A stretch of 64,000 nt of DNA from Anaerolineaceae bacterium oral taxon 439 (GTDB taxonomy: Bacteria > Chloroflexota > Anaerolineae > Anaerolineales > Anaerolineaceae). The translations under genes and the position numbers were made by a program. The stretch lies in the NCBI GenBank assembly GCA_001717545.1, contig CP017039.1, positions 248,001 through 312,000 of the forward strand. The letters run 5' to 3'. Position 1 is the stretch's first letter. Each line of letters begins with the position of its first letter. Shown in pieces: positions 1 through 8,914 of the stretch. The notes beneath the pieces were generated by a model. It did not search any database and had not been told where the DNA came from. It saw nothing but the letters and a program-made list of their open reading frames with translations.

Positions 1-813
1 ATTGGACAAATATACGGCAAACGTTGGGAAGCGATTCTCCGGGTTCTTTGCCAGGGCCCGGTCTAAAAAAAGCTTGACCGATTTGCTGAGGCCATGAACG
101 AGTTTTCGAGGATCAGGAATTGGGTCATTTATTTGTTTGATGATGACTTCAATCGGCGTCGTTCCGCGATAGGGTTTTTCTCCGGTGATCAGTTCATAAA
201 AGACGACTGTCAGCGAATACGCGTCGGCTCGTTCGTCGACGGTTTTCCCATTTGCTTGCTCCGGAGCCATGTATTCGGGTGTTCCGATTCCAACGCCAGT
301 TTCGGTCAGAGCTGCACGCCCTCCTTCGCTCCCGGTCGATTTCGCAATTCCAAAATCCGTCAGGACAACCCGTTTGTCCCTGGTGAGCATGATATTCGAG
401 GACTTTACGTCCCGATGCAGCAATCCATGCTGATGAACGTAGTCAAGCGCTTTAGCGATGGGGCGGATCAGGCCGATCGCCGCAGAAACGCTGATCGGTT
501 TTTGGATGTCTTTCAGCGTAATACCGTCTAAGTATTCCATGACCAGATATGGGGCGCCTTCATGCTCGCCATAATCATAAATATTTACGATATTAGGATG
601 ATTGAGCTTCGCTAACGCTTTCGCTTCACGCCGAAACCGCTCCATCATCATATCTGACCGTTCAAACGAGAAGGGCTGTTTCCGAATAAGCTTAAGCGCC
701 GCAACCCGATCCAATTGTGAATCGCGGACGAGATAGACAACCGCCATTCCGCCGTAACCGAGTTCTCGGATAATTTCGTACCGCCCGATCTTCTTTTTAT
801 TTATTTCGTCCAT
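1..813 (-). CDS. Serine/threonine protein kinase, 3' end outside the window
   Basis: Reading the minus strand from the ATG at 813 gives an uncut Hanks-type kinase domain that runs off the left edge of the window. Visible motifs in order are a Gly-rich loop (GYGGMAVVY), the ATP-binding Lys in ALKLIRK, HRDVKSSNIM (catalytic loop), DFGIAKS, and GTPEYMAPEQ (activation segment and P+1 loop). About 271 residues are visible. Family members phosphorylate Ser/Thr in signalling and often carry a C-terminal membrane helix and sensor; that part lies beyond position 1. A second in-frame ATG at 828 is possible; neither start has a strong ribosome binding site. The kinase family assignment is firm; the role is not known. 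Confidence 0.93.
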   Translation of the reverse strand, partial: MDEINKKKIGRYEIIRELGYGGMAVVYLVRDSQLDRVAALKLIRKQPFSFERSDMMMERFRREAKALAKLNHPNIVNIYDYGEHEGAPYLVMEYLDGITLKDIQKPISVSAAIGLIRPIAKALDYVHQHGLLHRDVKSSNIMLTRDKRVVLTDFGIAKSTGSEGGRAALTETGVGIGTPEYMAPEQANGKTVDERADAYSLTVVFYELITGEKPYRGTTPIEVIIKQINDPIPDPRKLVHGLSKSVKLFLDRALAKNPENRFPTFAVYLSN

Positions 814-1047
814 GACGCTTATCACCATTTTTGTTTAGCGCGAGATTCGACAAAGAGAACGATTTGATACAAAAATGATCTGCTGTTTTATCGGCTGATC
901 TGGACGTAGCCGCAACCTTAACCGACAGCGCCAATCCGGGATCAAAATCATGAAAACTAAACGATCGTCGAATGGTATTTCAGGGAAAACGGACACATTG
1001 AAGAATTTGATACATATCGCTGATCGAATGGATTTCCGATCTTTCAG

Positions 1048-1131
1048 TAGCGCGAGTGGGGGTCGAACCCACACGATCTTGCGATCGACAGATTTTAAGT
1101 CTGTTGCGTCTGCCTGTTCCGCCATCGCGCC
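1048..1131 (-). tRNA. tRNA-Leu(UAA)
   Basis: The minus strand folds as a class II tRNA. Acceptor stem GGCGCGA (1125-1131) pairs with TCGCGCT (1049-1055) and the discriminator is A. The anticodon arm is ACAGA/TCTGT around loop CTTAAAA, giving anticodon UAA. A long variable arm and a T arm with loop TTCGACC are present. The CCA end is not encoded (CTG follows). The gene stands alone between the kinase and an accessory region. Confidence 0.95.
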
Positions 1132-1285
1132 ATGTTAATATCAGTAAAATTATAAGCGATCCATGACAACTGTCAAGGGCGCCTACTCCGCGTCAATGTG
1201 GCTGTGTGAAAAGTCTGTGATATTGTCTCATAGAAGTTTTTTGGAAATTGTCCTGTCGTCTGTCATGAGAAAGGTGATATCACAA

Positions 1286-1483
1286 ATGAACGAGGAACAA
1301 AAATATCAGGTTATTAAAGTATTGATGGATCATGGCGGTAATAAACAGCGTGTTGCGTTGAAATCAGGCGTGTCGATGCTTGTTTGTTGCAGATCACGAA
1401 CAGGCGGAGCAAACGCTGTCTATCCGTGTCCTGATCCTGGCTCATTTATTCACGCGCCACTTCAGACTTTGCTTCCGATGTGA
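1286..1483 (+). pseudogene. Transposase N-terminal remnant (IS1202/ISNCY-like)
   Basis: From the ATG at 1286 about 30 codons read MNEEQKYQVIKVLMDHGGNK and onward. This resembles the helix-turn-helix N-terminus of IS1202-group transposases, which typically begin with a 'NEKEKYEVIK...NKQRAALKLG' pattern (recalled from the family). After roughly residue 30 the similarity ends, and only a short unrelated tail follows before the stop at 1483. The catalytic domain is absent. The end of the remnant overlaps the end of the convergent MFS gene. This is a decayed insertion sequence; no terminal repeats were found. Confidence 0.55.
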
Positions 1484-2651
1484 AATTTAGCTTTCGGAAA
1501 ACAAGATTGATAGCAAGAATGAAAAAGAAAGAAATGGCAATGAGGAGCATCATCGCCTGCCGCATCTCATATTTATCTGATATGAGTCCAAACAAGGGTT
1601 GTGAAACAGACGCTAAAAGAGCGAGCAGTATCGATTTGAATGAAATCACTGTGACGCGAAAGGTCGAAGAAATATTGACTTGAAAAAGTTTTGAACTGAC
1701 AGGATTCGATAAGCAAAATGCCGCTAAACCTGAAAAATACATGGAAATCGCAAGCACAGGATTTTCACTCAATGCAAACAAGAAAAACGCAATCATCATA
1801 AAAACAGGCCCCATACGAACCAGGATATTTTCATTTATACGTTGACTTAGCTTGCTGCTATATAGGCCTAAAAAGCTCACTATAATGAACTGAACGCTGA
1901 TCACAATGCCGACCCTGGATAAAGGAAAGCCAAAATGTTCATGCAGATAATTGTTATAGAACTTATCAACAGGGACCATCGACCATGCCGCCGCCGCTTC
2001 AACAAGTGAAAAATAAAATATGATGGGATTTTGAAAAATATATCTGATAGCTTCCTGGGGACGAATCTGTTTTTTCTTAGAGAGATGTGCACTTTCATCC
2101 TCAATAAAAAAAATGCAAAGGAATGCCAATGCTAACGATACAATACTTATCCCAAACACGAGTTCATATCCAACTTCTAACAGGAATCCAACGGCCAGCG
2201 CCGCCACACCATAACACGTGTAAAAAAGAACGCGTGAAACAGCATTCAGCTGTGTTAGTTCATCCTTTCTGTCTGCCTGAATCAATCGGTTTGTAATGAT
2301 AGCCGTTGCGCAACCTGTCATTAAGGTATAGCTGATCGCCAGCAGGAATAAAATGCAAATCATTGCCGAAAATGAATGAATCAGAGCCATCAGCAGGTAT
2401 CCTGACATCTGCAGCGCGAGAGAGAGCAACAAACTCGAACGATTTCCGTATCGATCTGCAATAAATCCTGTTGGAATCTCAAAAACCATCTTACAAATCT
2501 GCAAAAAGCCAAATAGTATACCGATTTGCGTAAAGCTGAATCCAAGATGCTTAAAATAAAGGTTCGTAACCATAGAAACCATCGACAGGTTCATAAAAAC
2601 AACATAGAAGTAATACAGTAATTTCTGCTTGTCTTTTTTAATATCAGACAT
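1446..2651 (-). CDS. Major facilitator superfamily (MFS) transporter
   Basis: This is a 401-residue polytopic membrane protein with about 12 hydrophobic helices. A typical MFS loop-2 motif lies after helix 2 (GFIADRYGNRSS). The family exports or imports small solutes by proton coupling; the substrate cannot be read from the sequence, and a drug or peptide efflux role is only a guess. Start chosen at the ATG at 2651, which has GGAG about 8 nt upstream; an in-frame GTG at 2657 is the alternative. Base composition is clearly more AT-rich than the flanking housekeeping genes, and a transposase remnant touches its 3' end, so it was probably acquired horizontally. Confidence 0.88.
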   Translation of the reverse strand: MSDIKKDKQKLLYYFYVVFMNLSMVSMVTNLYFKHLGFSFTQIGILFGFLQICKMVFEIPTGFIADRYGNRSSLLLSLALQMSGYLLMALIHSFSAMICILFLLAISYTLMTGCATAIITNRLIQADRKDELTQLNAVSRVLFYTCYGVAALAVGFLLEVGYELVFGISIVSLALAFLCIFFIEDESAHLSKKKQIRPQEAIRYIFQNPIIFYFSLVEAAAAWSMVPVDKFYNNYLHEHFGFPLSRVGIVISVQFIIVSFLGLYSSKLSQRINENILVRMGPVFMMIAFFLFALSENPVLAISMYFSGLAAFCLSNPVSSKLFQVNISSTFRVTVISFKSILLALLASVSQPLFGLISDKYEMRQAMMLLIAISFFFILAINLVFRKLNFTSEAKSEVARE

Positions 2652-2972
2652 ATTCACGCTCCAAAAGGTGTGAGGCGATCAGGGAAGCCGCTCTTTCCTG
2701 ATCATCTCTGTAACAGATTGTTTGCCTATTCATTTTGTTATCGAAACGTTTTATCGAACATCCTCCGCTGAAAACTGGAATCCGGATGAAATCTCGATAA
2801 AAATAGTCAATTGCCAAAGTAAACACTATCGCGCTTCAACTTCCTGCCGCCCCGGCTGCATTTACTTTTTCAACCTACACGGAAATTTGAAACGCAGTCT
2901 GACATGACGTTCAGGAGAACTATTCCATGATAATTGCAGTATACTTCGAATATTGCAGGGAGGAGAGGCCAG
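2652..2972. other. Intergenic stretch, nothing recognised
   Basis: This 321-base gap separates the divergent MFS gene and the small Cys-rich gene, so it must hold both promoters. I could not pick convincing -35/-10 pairs. The only clear signal is the GGGAGGAGAGG ribosome binding site at about 2958-2968 for the downstream gene. Confidence 0.5.
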
Positions 2973-3407
2973 ATGTGCATCGAATGTTATGCGAATGAAA
3001 ACAGGATAACCCCATTATTAAATCCGTTGGATTGTTTGAAAGAGCACAAGCAATATATTTGTGGAACCTGCGGACGATGCATCTGTATTGAGCATGACCC
3101 GAATCGTGGCCTGCAGCGTTGGAATTTTCCTTTTAAATCGTTAGACATTGCAAAATTATATTTACGGACCGCCGATTATTGCAGGAAAAAGCCATGCGGC
3201 ATTTATGAAATAAAAAGCGAAAACGGCCGGCTTTCCTATAAAATTTTTGCCGACATCGCGGACTTACAGGTATACTTGAAAACGAATAAAGGAAAAACGT
3301 GCCAGGGGGTCCCTGTTTTCATGGTTAAAGAATTCAGGGAATACCCAAATACGCAGGTGCGAAAATTAACGCCTGATGAAATAGAAAAATACATGTCGGA
3401 GAGATAA
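2973..3407 (+). CDS. Small Cys-rich protein, probable zinc-binding N-terminus, unknown function
   Basis: The product has 144 residues. The ATG at 2973 follows a strong GGAGGAGAGG site, so an upstream in-frame start at 2934 is unlikely. The N-terminal third is rich in paired cysteines (MCIECYANEN at the start, then CGTCGRCICIEHD), a pattern typical of zinc ribbons. The rest is a soluble mixed region ending in a basic and acidic tail (EIEKYMSER). I recognise no named family. It lies in the AT-rich accessory patch beside an MFS transporter on the opposite strand. A regulatory or nucleic-acid-binding role is possible but is inference only. Confidence 0.7.
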   Translation: MCIECYANENRITPLLNPLDCLKEHKQYICGTCGRCICIEHDPNRGLQRWNFPFKSLDIAKLYLRTADYCRKKPCGIYEIKSENGRLSYKIFADIADLQVYLKTNKGKTCQGVPVFMVKEFREYPNTQVRKLTPDEIEKYMSER

Positions 3408-3880
3408 AAATAAATTGTTGACGAAAATGACCGCCTCGTTTGTTTCAGGAAAAGCAGCGATTGCCTCGTGATCAGGGCTTTTGACGGCCAGATCTTCGCT
3501 CCCGCAGGATGATCGTCTTCGTCCGGATCTGATTTCCCTGCTCCGCCAGTGAACACCCCCTGGCGCTATTCTTCTTTTATCTTGGCCCAGGATCAAGCCC
3601 ATCGCCGCTTCGGGATTTCTTAATCTGCCGATGGCCTTTTTTCCCGCTGACGTTCTCCTTTTTTTTTGTCATTTCCCCTTAATTCCGAAAGAATAGACCT
3701 GCTTCGCGGTTTTCGCGGGCCCCATGGCGCATTCACCCGCTTCTCAGGCGGTTCGGGCCTTCAAATTTACATCGAATTAACAGATTTTATTTTGCGGTAC
3801 TTTGATATGATTAAGGAGATCATCCCGGAGGTTCCGGGTGCATTCCAATTTAACAGGTTTACAGCGAACGGAGCGGAAAG
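3408..3880. other. Intergenic stretch, no convincing gene
   Basis: These 473 bases contain only short open frames on both strands with no recognisable protein similarity. There is an AT-rich section at about 3780-3815 just upstream of the DUF6273 gene that could hold its promoter, but no clear -35/-10 pair was found. The region may be decayed accessory DNA. Confidence 0.5.
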
Positions 3881-4673
3881 ATGGCGAAACGGAGGAGAGA
3901 ATGGCTGATCAGGGCGCTGGCGGTACTGGCGATGATCGTGGGGGCGATCGGAATCCGGCCGGGGCTGGCGACGGCCGCAACAACGCGGATGAATGCTGCC
4001 ATTGAGACGGAGCAGGCCGTCGCGCAGATCACAGCTACTGAAACGACGCAGGCTAAAGCGCAGAACCCATACGCGGACGTACAGGTGGTGGACATGATCG
4101 AGTTCGGATCATATGAACAGGATAATAACGAAGCGAACGGGCCGGAGCCGATCGAGTGGCGGGTCTTGGAGGTGAACGGCGGGAGCGCGCTGATCGTCAG
4201 CGAGTACGCGCTGGACGCAATGGCATACAACGAAGTATATGAATCGGTAACGTGGGAAACGAGTACGTTGCGGGGATGGTTGAATCAAAAATTTTACGAT
4301 ATGGCATTTGGAACTAAGGAAAAGGATTTGATTATAACCATAAATACCAGAAATGAACGCAACCCGAATTATGGCACGGGCAATGGAAAAAAATACGGAG
4401 GACCGTCTGTTTCTATTGAGTATTAATAAGTTGGAGATGTATTTTGTAGATGACGAAGATCGGCAGGCTTTCCCGACAAAGTATGCGATTGCAAAAAATG
4501 TATACGTGAATGATGATCTAAAAACGACGTGGTGGTGGCTCCGTTCATCCGGCAGCATTGGTAGATATGCTGCGGAAATCTATCCCGACGGTTCGATCTA
4601 CTATTTTGGAGACTACGTCTACAACGGAAGGGTAGCCGTCCGTCCCGCTCTCCGGCTTAGAATCACGCCGTAG
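3881..4673 (+). pseudogene. Secreted DUF6273-domain protein, split by a frameshift at an A7 run
   Basis: The first frame (3881-4426) gives a basic, hydrophobic signal peptide (about residues 1-33), then IEFGSYEQ, EPIEWRVLEV and TSTLRGWLNQKFYD, which is the start of a DUF6273 domain. The frame is lost at seven As at about 4386-4392. Shifting by one base enters the frame that ends at 4673 and supplies the C-terminal half with WWLRSSGSIGRYAAEIYPDG and VAVRPALRL, both hallmark DUF6273 motifs. One extra A explains the break. It could be a sequencing error, a true mutation, or slippage-based expression. Function of the family is unknown; members are typically exported surface proteins. Confidence 0.8.
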
Positions 4674-4735
4674 TTGACAGCCAGCGCAAACCAAAAAAGA
4701 GGCAGGCCGCGATTCCCAACCGGCTTCTCATCGCC

Positions 4736-5161
4736 TCAGGTAACCCAGATCGGATTCGAGACCAGGACCGGAAGCGGCGGCAGCCCGGGGATCAGCGCCC
4801 GATAGATTTCGGCGCGTACGAAACCGGGCGCGTCGACCGGGAAATCAATTTCCGCCGAGCCGGCGCTCCCGGCGGTCAGCGCTTCCATTTCTCCCGCCGG
4901 CGTCAGGATCAGAACCTTGACTTTCATCGCAATAAAATTTTCAACCTGCGAAATCTGCGTCGAAGCGTTTCCAGCTGCGTCAGCTATCTGAACCTCGATT
5001 CCATCAGCAGCCGCGAGCTCTTTAACCGACGTCGAAAGCCAACTGATAAACGGGTTCGTTGTATCCGGGACCGCGTAACCAACCTCAACGCCGGAAGCGA
5101 AAACCGAACCCGAAAGCGCGAGAATGCATACTGAAACAACAAGAACGATAAACTTCTTCAT
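4736..5161 (-). pseudogene. Truncated RbsB-like sugar-binding protein fused to an unrelated C-terminal tail
   Basis: The ATG at 5161 follows GGAGGGA. The product has 141 residues with a signal peptide (MKKFIVLVVSVCILALSG). It then resembles the N-terminal lobe of periplasmic ribose-type binding proteins: VGYAVPDTTNPFISWLS, and QISQVENFIAMKVKVLILTP. After about residue 100 this fold stops. The last ~40 residues (PGFVRAEIYRAL, LVSNPIWVT) look like the very end of a CehA/McbA-type PHP metallohydrolase, where 'VRAE...SNPIW' is common. A deletion joining two genes would explain this. No permease or ATPase genes are adjacent, so it is unlikely to work in transport. Confidence 0.65.
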
Positions 5162-5365
5162 GATCTTTCCCTCCTTTTTTGAATAATGACCGAGGGAACG
5201 ACCTGCCCCGCCCAATTTACCCTCGTCATGGAATGCGATTGAAACGGAGCTGGTCAATCCTGTCTTTTACCCTTAAAATCATAAAGTTGTTTTATCGTAC
5301 GAACAATTCGATTTCAGTCTCGACTTATTCCGAAAAAGGATAATTTAAGCGCCCCGCGAAGCGTT

Positions 5366-7351
5366 TTATCCGTTTCCGCGCGCAGGGTCGCTGACGCGCT
5401 GCTTAATCCGGCCCTGCCGAAACGCGCTCAGCAGCTTCTTCAAATCCTGCGTCTTCCGTTCGAGCCGTTTTCCGACGTCGGAATCCCCAACCTTCAGCCG
5501 GTCCTGCGGAGCGTCGAAGACCTCCTCCTGCGACAGGATATCGCTGTTATTCGAGATCGCCGCCTCCAGCCCCGGGAACGGTTCATGCGCGGCGATTCGC
5601 ATCCCGTAGGAATCAAAAATGAGCGTGTACCCGGCGATCCCGGTTTTCGGCTGATACGCCTTGCAGAACCCGCCGTCGATAACGATGACCTTTCCGCCGC
5701 CTTTGATCGGCGATTCGCCCTTTTGAGCCGCGACCGGAACGTGGCCGTTGATAATATGCCCTACGGTCGGATCGAGGTCAAACTCCCGGAGCAGGACGTC
5801 GGCGAAACCGGGATCGTTAATCATCGCATAATATGGATTATCGTCCTCTTTCCAGGTCGCCTTATCCTCGATAAAAAGTCGCTCGAACGTCGTGATATGA
5901 TCGCGGCCGAAAAGCGGAGAATTCCGTCCGCACCATAAAAACCAGAGGAAGTCCATCCCGTTCGCCTTTTCCTCCGATCCCGGGACCCCGTAATACCCCT
6001 GCCGGACGAGCGTATCGGCGGCGTCGAATAACGCGCGCCCCGAGACGGGTTCCTGATTGATTTCCAGCTCCATGAAGCTCCCATCCTCGTTCATCGGAAC
6101 GCAGCCATGGAACAGGAGGTTTCCATTGAAAACGAGATAAAGCGACCCGACGCCATACAGGAAACGGATATGCTCCTGGAGCTTATAGCTGTTCGTAAAC
6201 GAGGTCACGAGCCGGTCGACAATCGACGCTTCCGTCGGCGTCAGTTCGTACGGCGCTTTCGGATCGACGGTTTTCAGGTCGTCCAGATCGATCGGATAGA
6301 CCGCGTCGCCGATCCGGATCGTCTTAGCCGCGAAATCGATCCGTTCGAGGAGCCGCCGATCGTCCATCTTATATTCAGGATGACGAAGGAGGAGCTGGCC
6401 TTCGAGTTTAAACAGCAGGATAGCGACCGCCTGATACATTTTTGACAGCAGCGTCAAATCCTTCGACGATGGAACGGACTCCTGCGGCTTGAGCGCAAAA
6501 CGCGGCGAGGCATCGTAAGTTTCCTGTGCGAAAATCGCGAGCGGACGCAGGTTGATCCCATAAGCCGTCTCAAGGCTGTCCAGATTTCCATATTTAATCG
6601 CGTTGAACAAAACGGCGGCGATACAGGCGGACGACCCCGCCGCCGCGCCCATCCATAAAACGTCATGGTTGCCCCATTGGATATCGACCGCGTGATGTTC
6701 CATGAGGCTTTCGATGATAATATCGGGACGCTGGCCGCGGTCGAAAAGGTCGCCGACGATATGGAGCTGGTCAACGATGAGCCGCTTAATCACGGTCGCA
6801 AGCGTGATAATCATGTCCTCGGCGCTCCCGACCTCGATCATCGTCTGGATCAGCTGCTCGTAGTATTCCTCACGCTGCGTGTCCTCCGCGTTGATCAGCT
6901 CATTCAGGATAAAGTTGTATTCCTCCGGTATCGCTCGGCTGACCTTCTTCCGCGAATATTTAACCGAAACCAGGCGGCAGACTTCAATCAGCTGGTGCAG
7001 CGTGACCATGTACCATTCATTAATGTTCTCGATCCCCTTTTCTTTCAGCTCGCGGAGCTTCTTTTCCGGATAGTAAATCAGGGTTGACAGCTGCGCCCGT
7101 TCGGTCGAATTCAGGATCTTTCCGTAGAGCTTGTCTACCTTCTGCCGGATTTCGCCGGAAGCGTTATTCAATATATGGGTAAACGCCTCGTGCTCGCCAT
7201 GCAGGTCGGACATGAAATGTTCGGTGCCTTTGGGAAGCTGCCGAAGCGCTTCATAGTTGATAATCTCGGTCACGGCCGACCGAATCGTCGGATATTTCTC
7301 CGCTAAAAGTTCGAGATACTTCGTCTCTTCGTTGAGTTTCTGTTGGTTCAT
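5366..7351 (-). CDS. fbp: Fructose-1,6-bisphosphatase, class III
   Basis: The protein has 661 residues from the ATG at 7351, which is preceded by GAAGGAA; an upstream in-frame ATG at 7378 lacks such a site. Class III enzymes hydrolyse fructose 1,6-bisphosphate in gluconeogenesis and have a metallophosphatase fold. Visible metal-site motifs are HFMSDLHGEHEAF near the N-terminus, VGDLFDRGQRPD, QWGNHDVLWMG, and later NGHVPV. Length and motifs match the Firmicutes-type Fbp family. It is a single-gene unit, divergent from rplS. A cytoplasmic Mn2+-dependent enzyme is expected from the family. Confidence 0.95.
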   Translation of the reverse strand: MNQQKLNEETKYLELLAEKYPTIRSAVTEIINYEALRQLPKGTEHFMSDLHGEHEAFTHILNNASGEIRQKVDKLYGKILNSTERAQLSTLIYYPEKKLRELKEKGIENINEWYMVTLHQLIEVCRLVSVKYSRKKVSRAIPEEYNFILNELINAEDTQREEYYEQLIQTMIEVGSAEDMIITLATVIKRLIVDQLHIVGDLFDRGQRPDIIIESLMEHHAVDIQWGNHDVLWMGAAAGSSACIAAVLFNAIKYGNLDSLETAYGINLRPLAIFAQETYDASPRFALKPQESVPSSKDLTLLSKMYQAVAILLFKLEGQLLLRHPEYKMDDRRLLERIDFAAKTIRIGDAVYPIDLDDLKTVDPKAPYELTPTEASIVDRLVTSFTNSYKLQEHIRFLYGVGSLYLVFNGNLLFHGCVPMNEDGSFMELEINQEPVSGRALFDAADTLVRQGYYGVPGSEEKANGMDFLWFLWCGRNSPLFGRDHITTFERLFIEDKATWKEDDNPYYAMINDPGFADVLLREFDLDPTVGHIINGHVPVAAQKGESPIKGGGKVIVIDGGFCKAYQPKTGIAGYTLIFDSYGMRIAAHEPFPGLEAAISNNSDILSQEEVFDAPQDRLKVGDSDVGKRLERKTQDLKKLLSAFRQGRIKQRVSDPARGNG

Positions 7352-7563
7352 GAGGTTATTCCTTCTTTTCATTTCCAATTCATACCTGTTGTCCGTCCCG
7401 GATGCGGAACGGACTGCGTTTTTTCGCGTCGTTTCCTCTATACCCTAATTCTACTTCCCCGGGCCGGATTTTCCGTTCTGACTTCGCGTGGGAAAGCATG
7501 GTATGATATACGTTCAATCGGCCGGTTCGGTTCCCGTCCCCATCCTCAGGATCTCCCCCGTTT

Positions 7564-7592
7564 TTGACATGCAAAAGAGCTTATGATATAAT
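7564..7592 (+). promoter_or_regulatory. Consensus sigma-70-type promoter of rplS
   Basis: TTGACA at 7564-7569 and TATAAT at 7587-7592 are separated by exactly 17 bases. This is a full match to the vegetative promoter consensus, fitting a highly expressed ribosomal protein gene. The predicted leader is about 55 bases before the rplS start. Confidence 0.85.
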
Positions 7593-7653
7593 TCGTTCTC
7601 GCGTTAGTTATACGTAAAAAGAGAAGCAGCCCTGTAAGGATTAGGTAAGAACT

Positions 7654-7998
7654 ATGACGGATATTTTACGAACAGTCGAATCGCCGGTCAACGAGAACGT
7701 CCCGGAATTATTCCCGGGAGATCAGGTATCGGTTCATGTCAAAATCAAAGAAGGCAACCGCGAACGGATTCAGGAGTTCAAAGGCGTTGTCCTGTTTACC
7801 CATAACAACGGCAATACCTCCACGTTCACCGTTCGCCGCGTCGCGTCCAACGGAGTCGGCGTTGAACGAACTTTCTTAACCCGTTCGCCGCGGATCGCGA
7901 AGGTCGTCGTCGAGCGCCATAGTCAGGTTCGCCGCGCCCGCCTTTTCTATCTCCGCTCACGCAGCGGCAAGAGCGCAAGGCTAAAGCAGAAGTTTTAA
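7654..7998 (+). CDS. rplS: Ribosomal protein bL19
   Basis: This 114-residue protein matches the bL19 family along its whole length: PELFPGDQVSVHVKIKEGNR, GVVLFTHNN, TFTVRRVASNGVGVERTF, SPRIAKVVVERH and RRARLFYLRSRSGKSAR. bL19 sits at the interface of the two ribosomal subunits. The usual partners trmD, rimM and rpsP are not adjacent; the gene is monocistronic between a consensus promoter and a strong terminator. The start is preceded by AAGGATTAGG. Confidence 0.98.
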   Translation: MTDILRTVESPVNENVPELFPGDQVSVHVKIKEGNRERIQEFKGVVLFTHNNGNTSTFTVRRVASNGVGVERTFLTRSPRIAKVVVERHSQVRRARLFYLRSRSGKSARLKQKF

Positions 7999-8031
7999 TC
8001 GCTTTCATGGGCTGTAACACGCGGTAAAATC

Positions 8032-8064
8032 AAATCAGGGGTTTTCTTTGCCCCTGATTTTTTT
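8032..8064 (+). terminator. Rho-independent terminator after rplS
   Basis: Perfect 10-bp stem AAATCAGGGG (8032-8041) and CCCCTGATTT (8051-8060) around a 9-base loop, continuing into a T run. It lies about 35 bases after the rplS stop. Confidence 0.93.
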
Positions 8065-8125
8065 CAATTCCAGACAGGCGCGGTTGAAAAATATTCCGCC
8101 GCCGTTTTGACGAAGGATAGAAAAT

Positions 8126-8914
8126 ATGGACCCATCGCCGATGAACAAACCCGCCGCCATTTTCCGCCCCGTTATTGGAATCGTCTGCGCGGAGAACGAT
8201 CCGACGCCGCCCGGCGAAAGCCGGAAGAATCAGGCCGGCGTCCGCTACGTCGAAGCGGTCCGCAGCGCGGGCGGGCTCCCGCTCCTGATCCCGCTTCAAT
8301 ATCCGACCGGCGAAATCGAACGGCTGACCCGGCTTTTCGACGGGATCCTGATTATCGGTGGGAACGACGTCGATCCGAAATGGTATAACGGCGTTCCCGA
8401 TCCCTCCGTCTCCGCGCCCAACCCGGAACGCGACGCGTTGGAAATCGCGATCGTGCGGCTGGCGGCGGAACAGGACCTGCCGCTGTTCGGTATCTGCCGC
8501 GGGGAACAGGTTATGAACATTGCCATGGGTGGAACGCTTTATACCGACCTCCCATCGCAGTTTCCAACCGTCCTCCGCCATCAGCAAAGCGACGATACGC
8601 CGGTTTCAAAGCTGACGCAGCGCGTCAGAATCGATCCGGCGTCCAGACTGTACGCAATCGTCGGAGCCGAAACGATCTGGACAAATACGTTCCATCATCA
8701 GGCCGTCCAACGGCTCGGGAACGGATTCCGCGTCGCGGCGGCGGCGACCGACGGCGTCGTCGAAGCGATCGAGATCCCCGAACGAAGCTTCTTCATCGGG
8801 GTGCAGTGGCATCCCGAAGGGCTCCAGGACCACGCTGAGGAAGCGCGCCTTTTCAAAGCGTTCGTCGCCGCCGCGGCGGCGCGCGCCGAAAATCGGGAAG
8901 CGGAGGCGAAATGA
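8126..8914 (+). CDS. Gamma-glutamyl-gamma-aminobutyrate hydrolase family protein (peptidase C26)
   Basis: This 262-residue class I glutamine amidotransferase-like hydrolase has the nucleophile in GICRGEQVMNIAMGG, the HHQAV segment and the catalytic His/Glu in GVQWHPEG. The N-terminal RPVIGIVC strand and IIGGNDVDPKWY are typical of the PuuD/C26 group, which cleaves gamma-glutamyl bonds such as gamma-Glu-GABA. The start at 8126 has GAAGGAT upstream; an in-frame ATG at 8141 is possible. Its stop overlaps the folKP start by 4 bases (ATGA), so the two are translationally coupled. No putrescine pathway genes are nearby, so the substrate is open. Confidence 0.9.
   Translation: MDPSPMNKPAAIFRPVIGIVCAENDPTPPGESRKNQAGVRYVEAVRSAGGLPLLIPLQYPTGEIERLTRLFDGILIIGGNDVDPKWYNGVPDPSVSAPNPERDALEIAIVRLAAEQDLPLFGICRGEQVMNIAMGGTLYTDLPSQFPTVLRHQQSDDTPVSKLTQRVRIDPASRLYAIVGAETIWTNTFHHQAVQRLGNGFRVAAAATDGVVEAIEIPERSFFIGVQWHPEGLQDHAEEARLFKAFVAAAAARAENREAEAK

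Noticed and set aside
94..531. 145-residue plus-strand frame
   Set aside because: It is antisense to the kinase domain, whose motifs are all intact on the minus strand.
835..1138. Open frames across the tRNA-Leu gene on both strands
   Set aside because: They run through a clearly folded tRNA and have no protein similarity.
3366..3908. Short frames on both strands between the Cys-rich gene and the DUF6273 gene
   Set aside because: No start signals, family similarity or codon pattern supports them.
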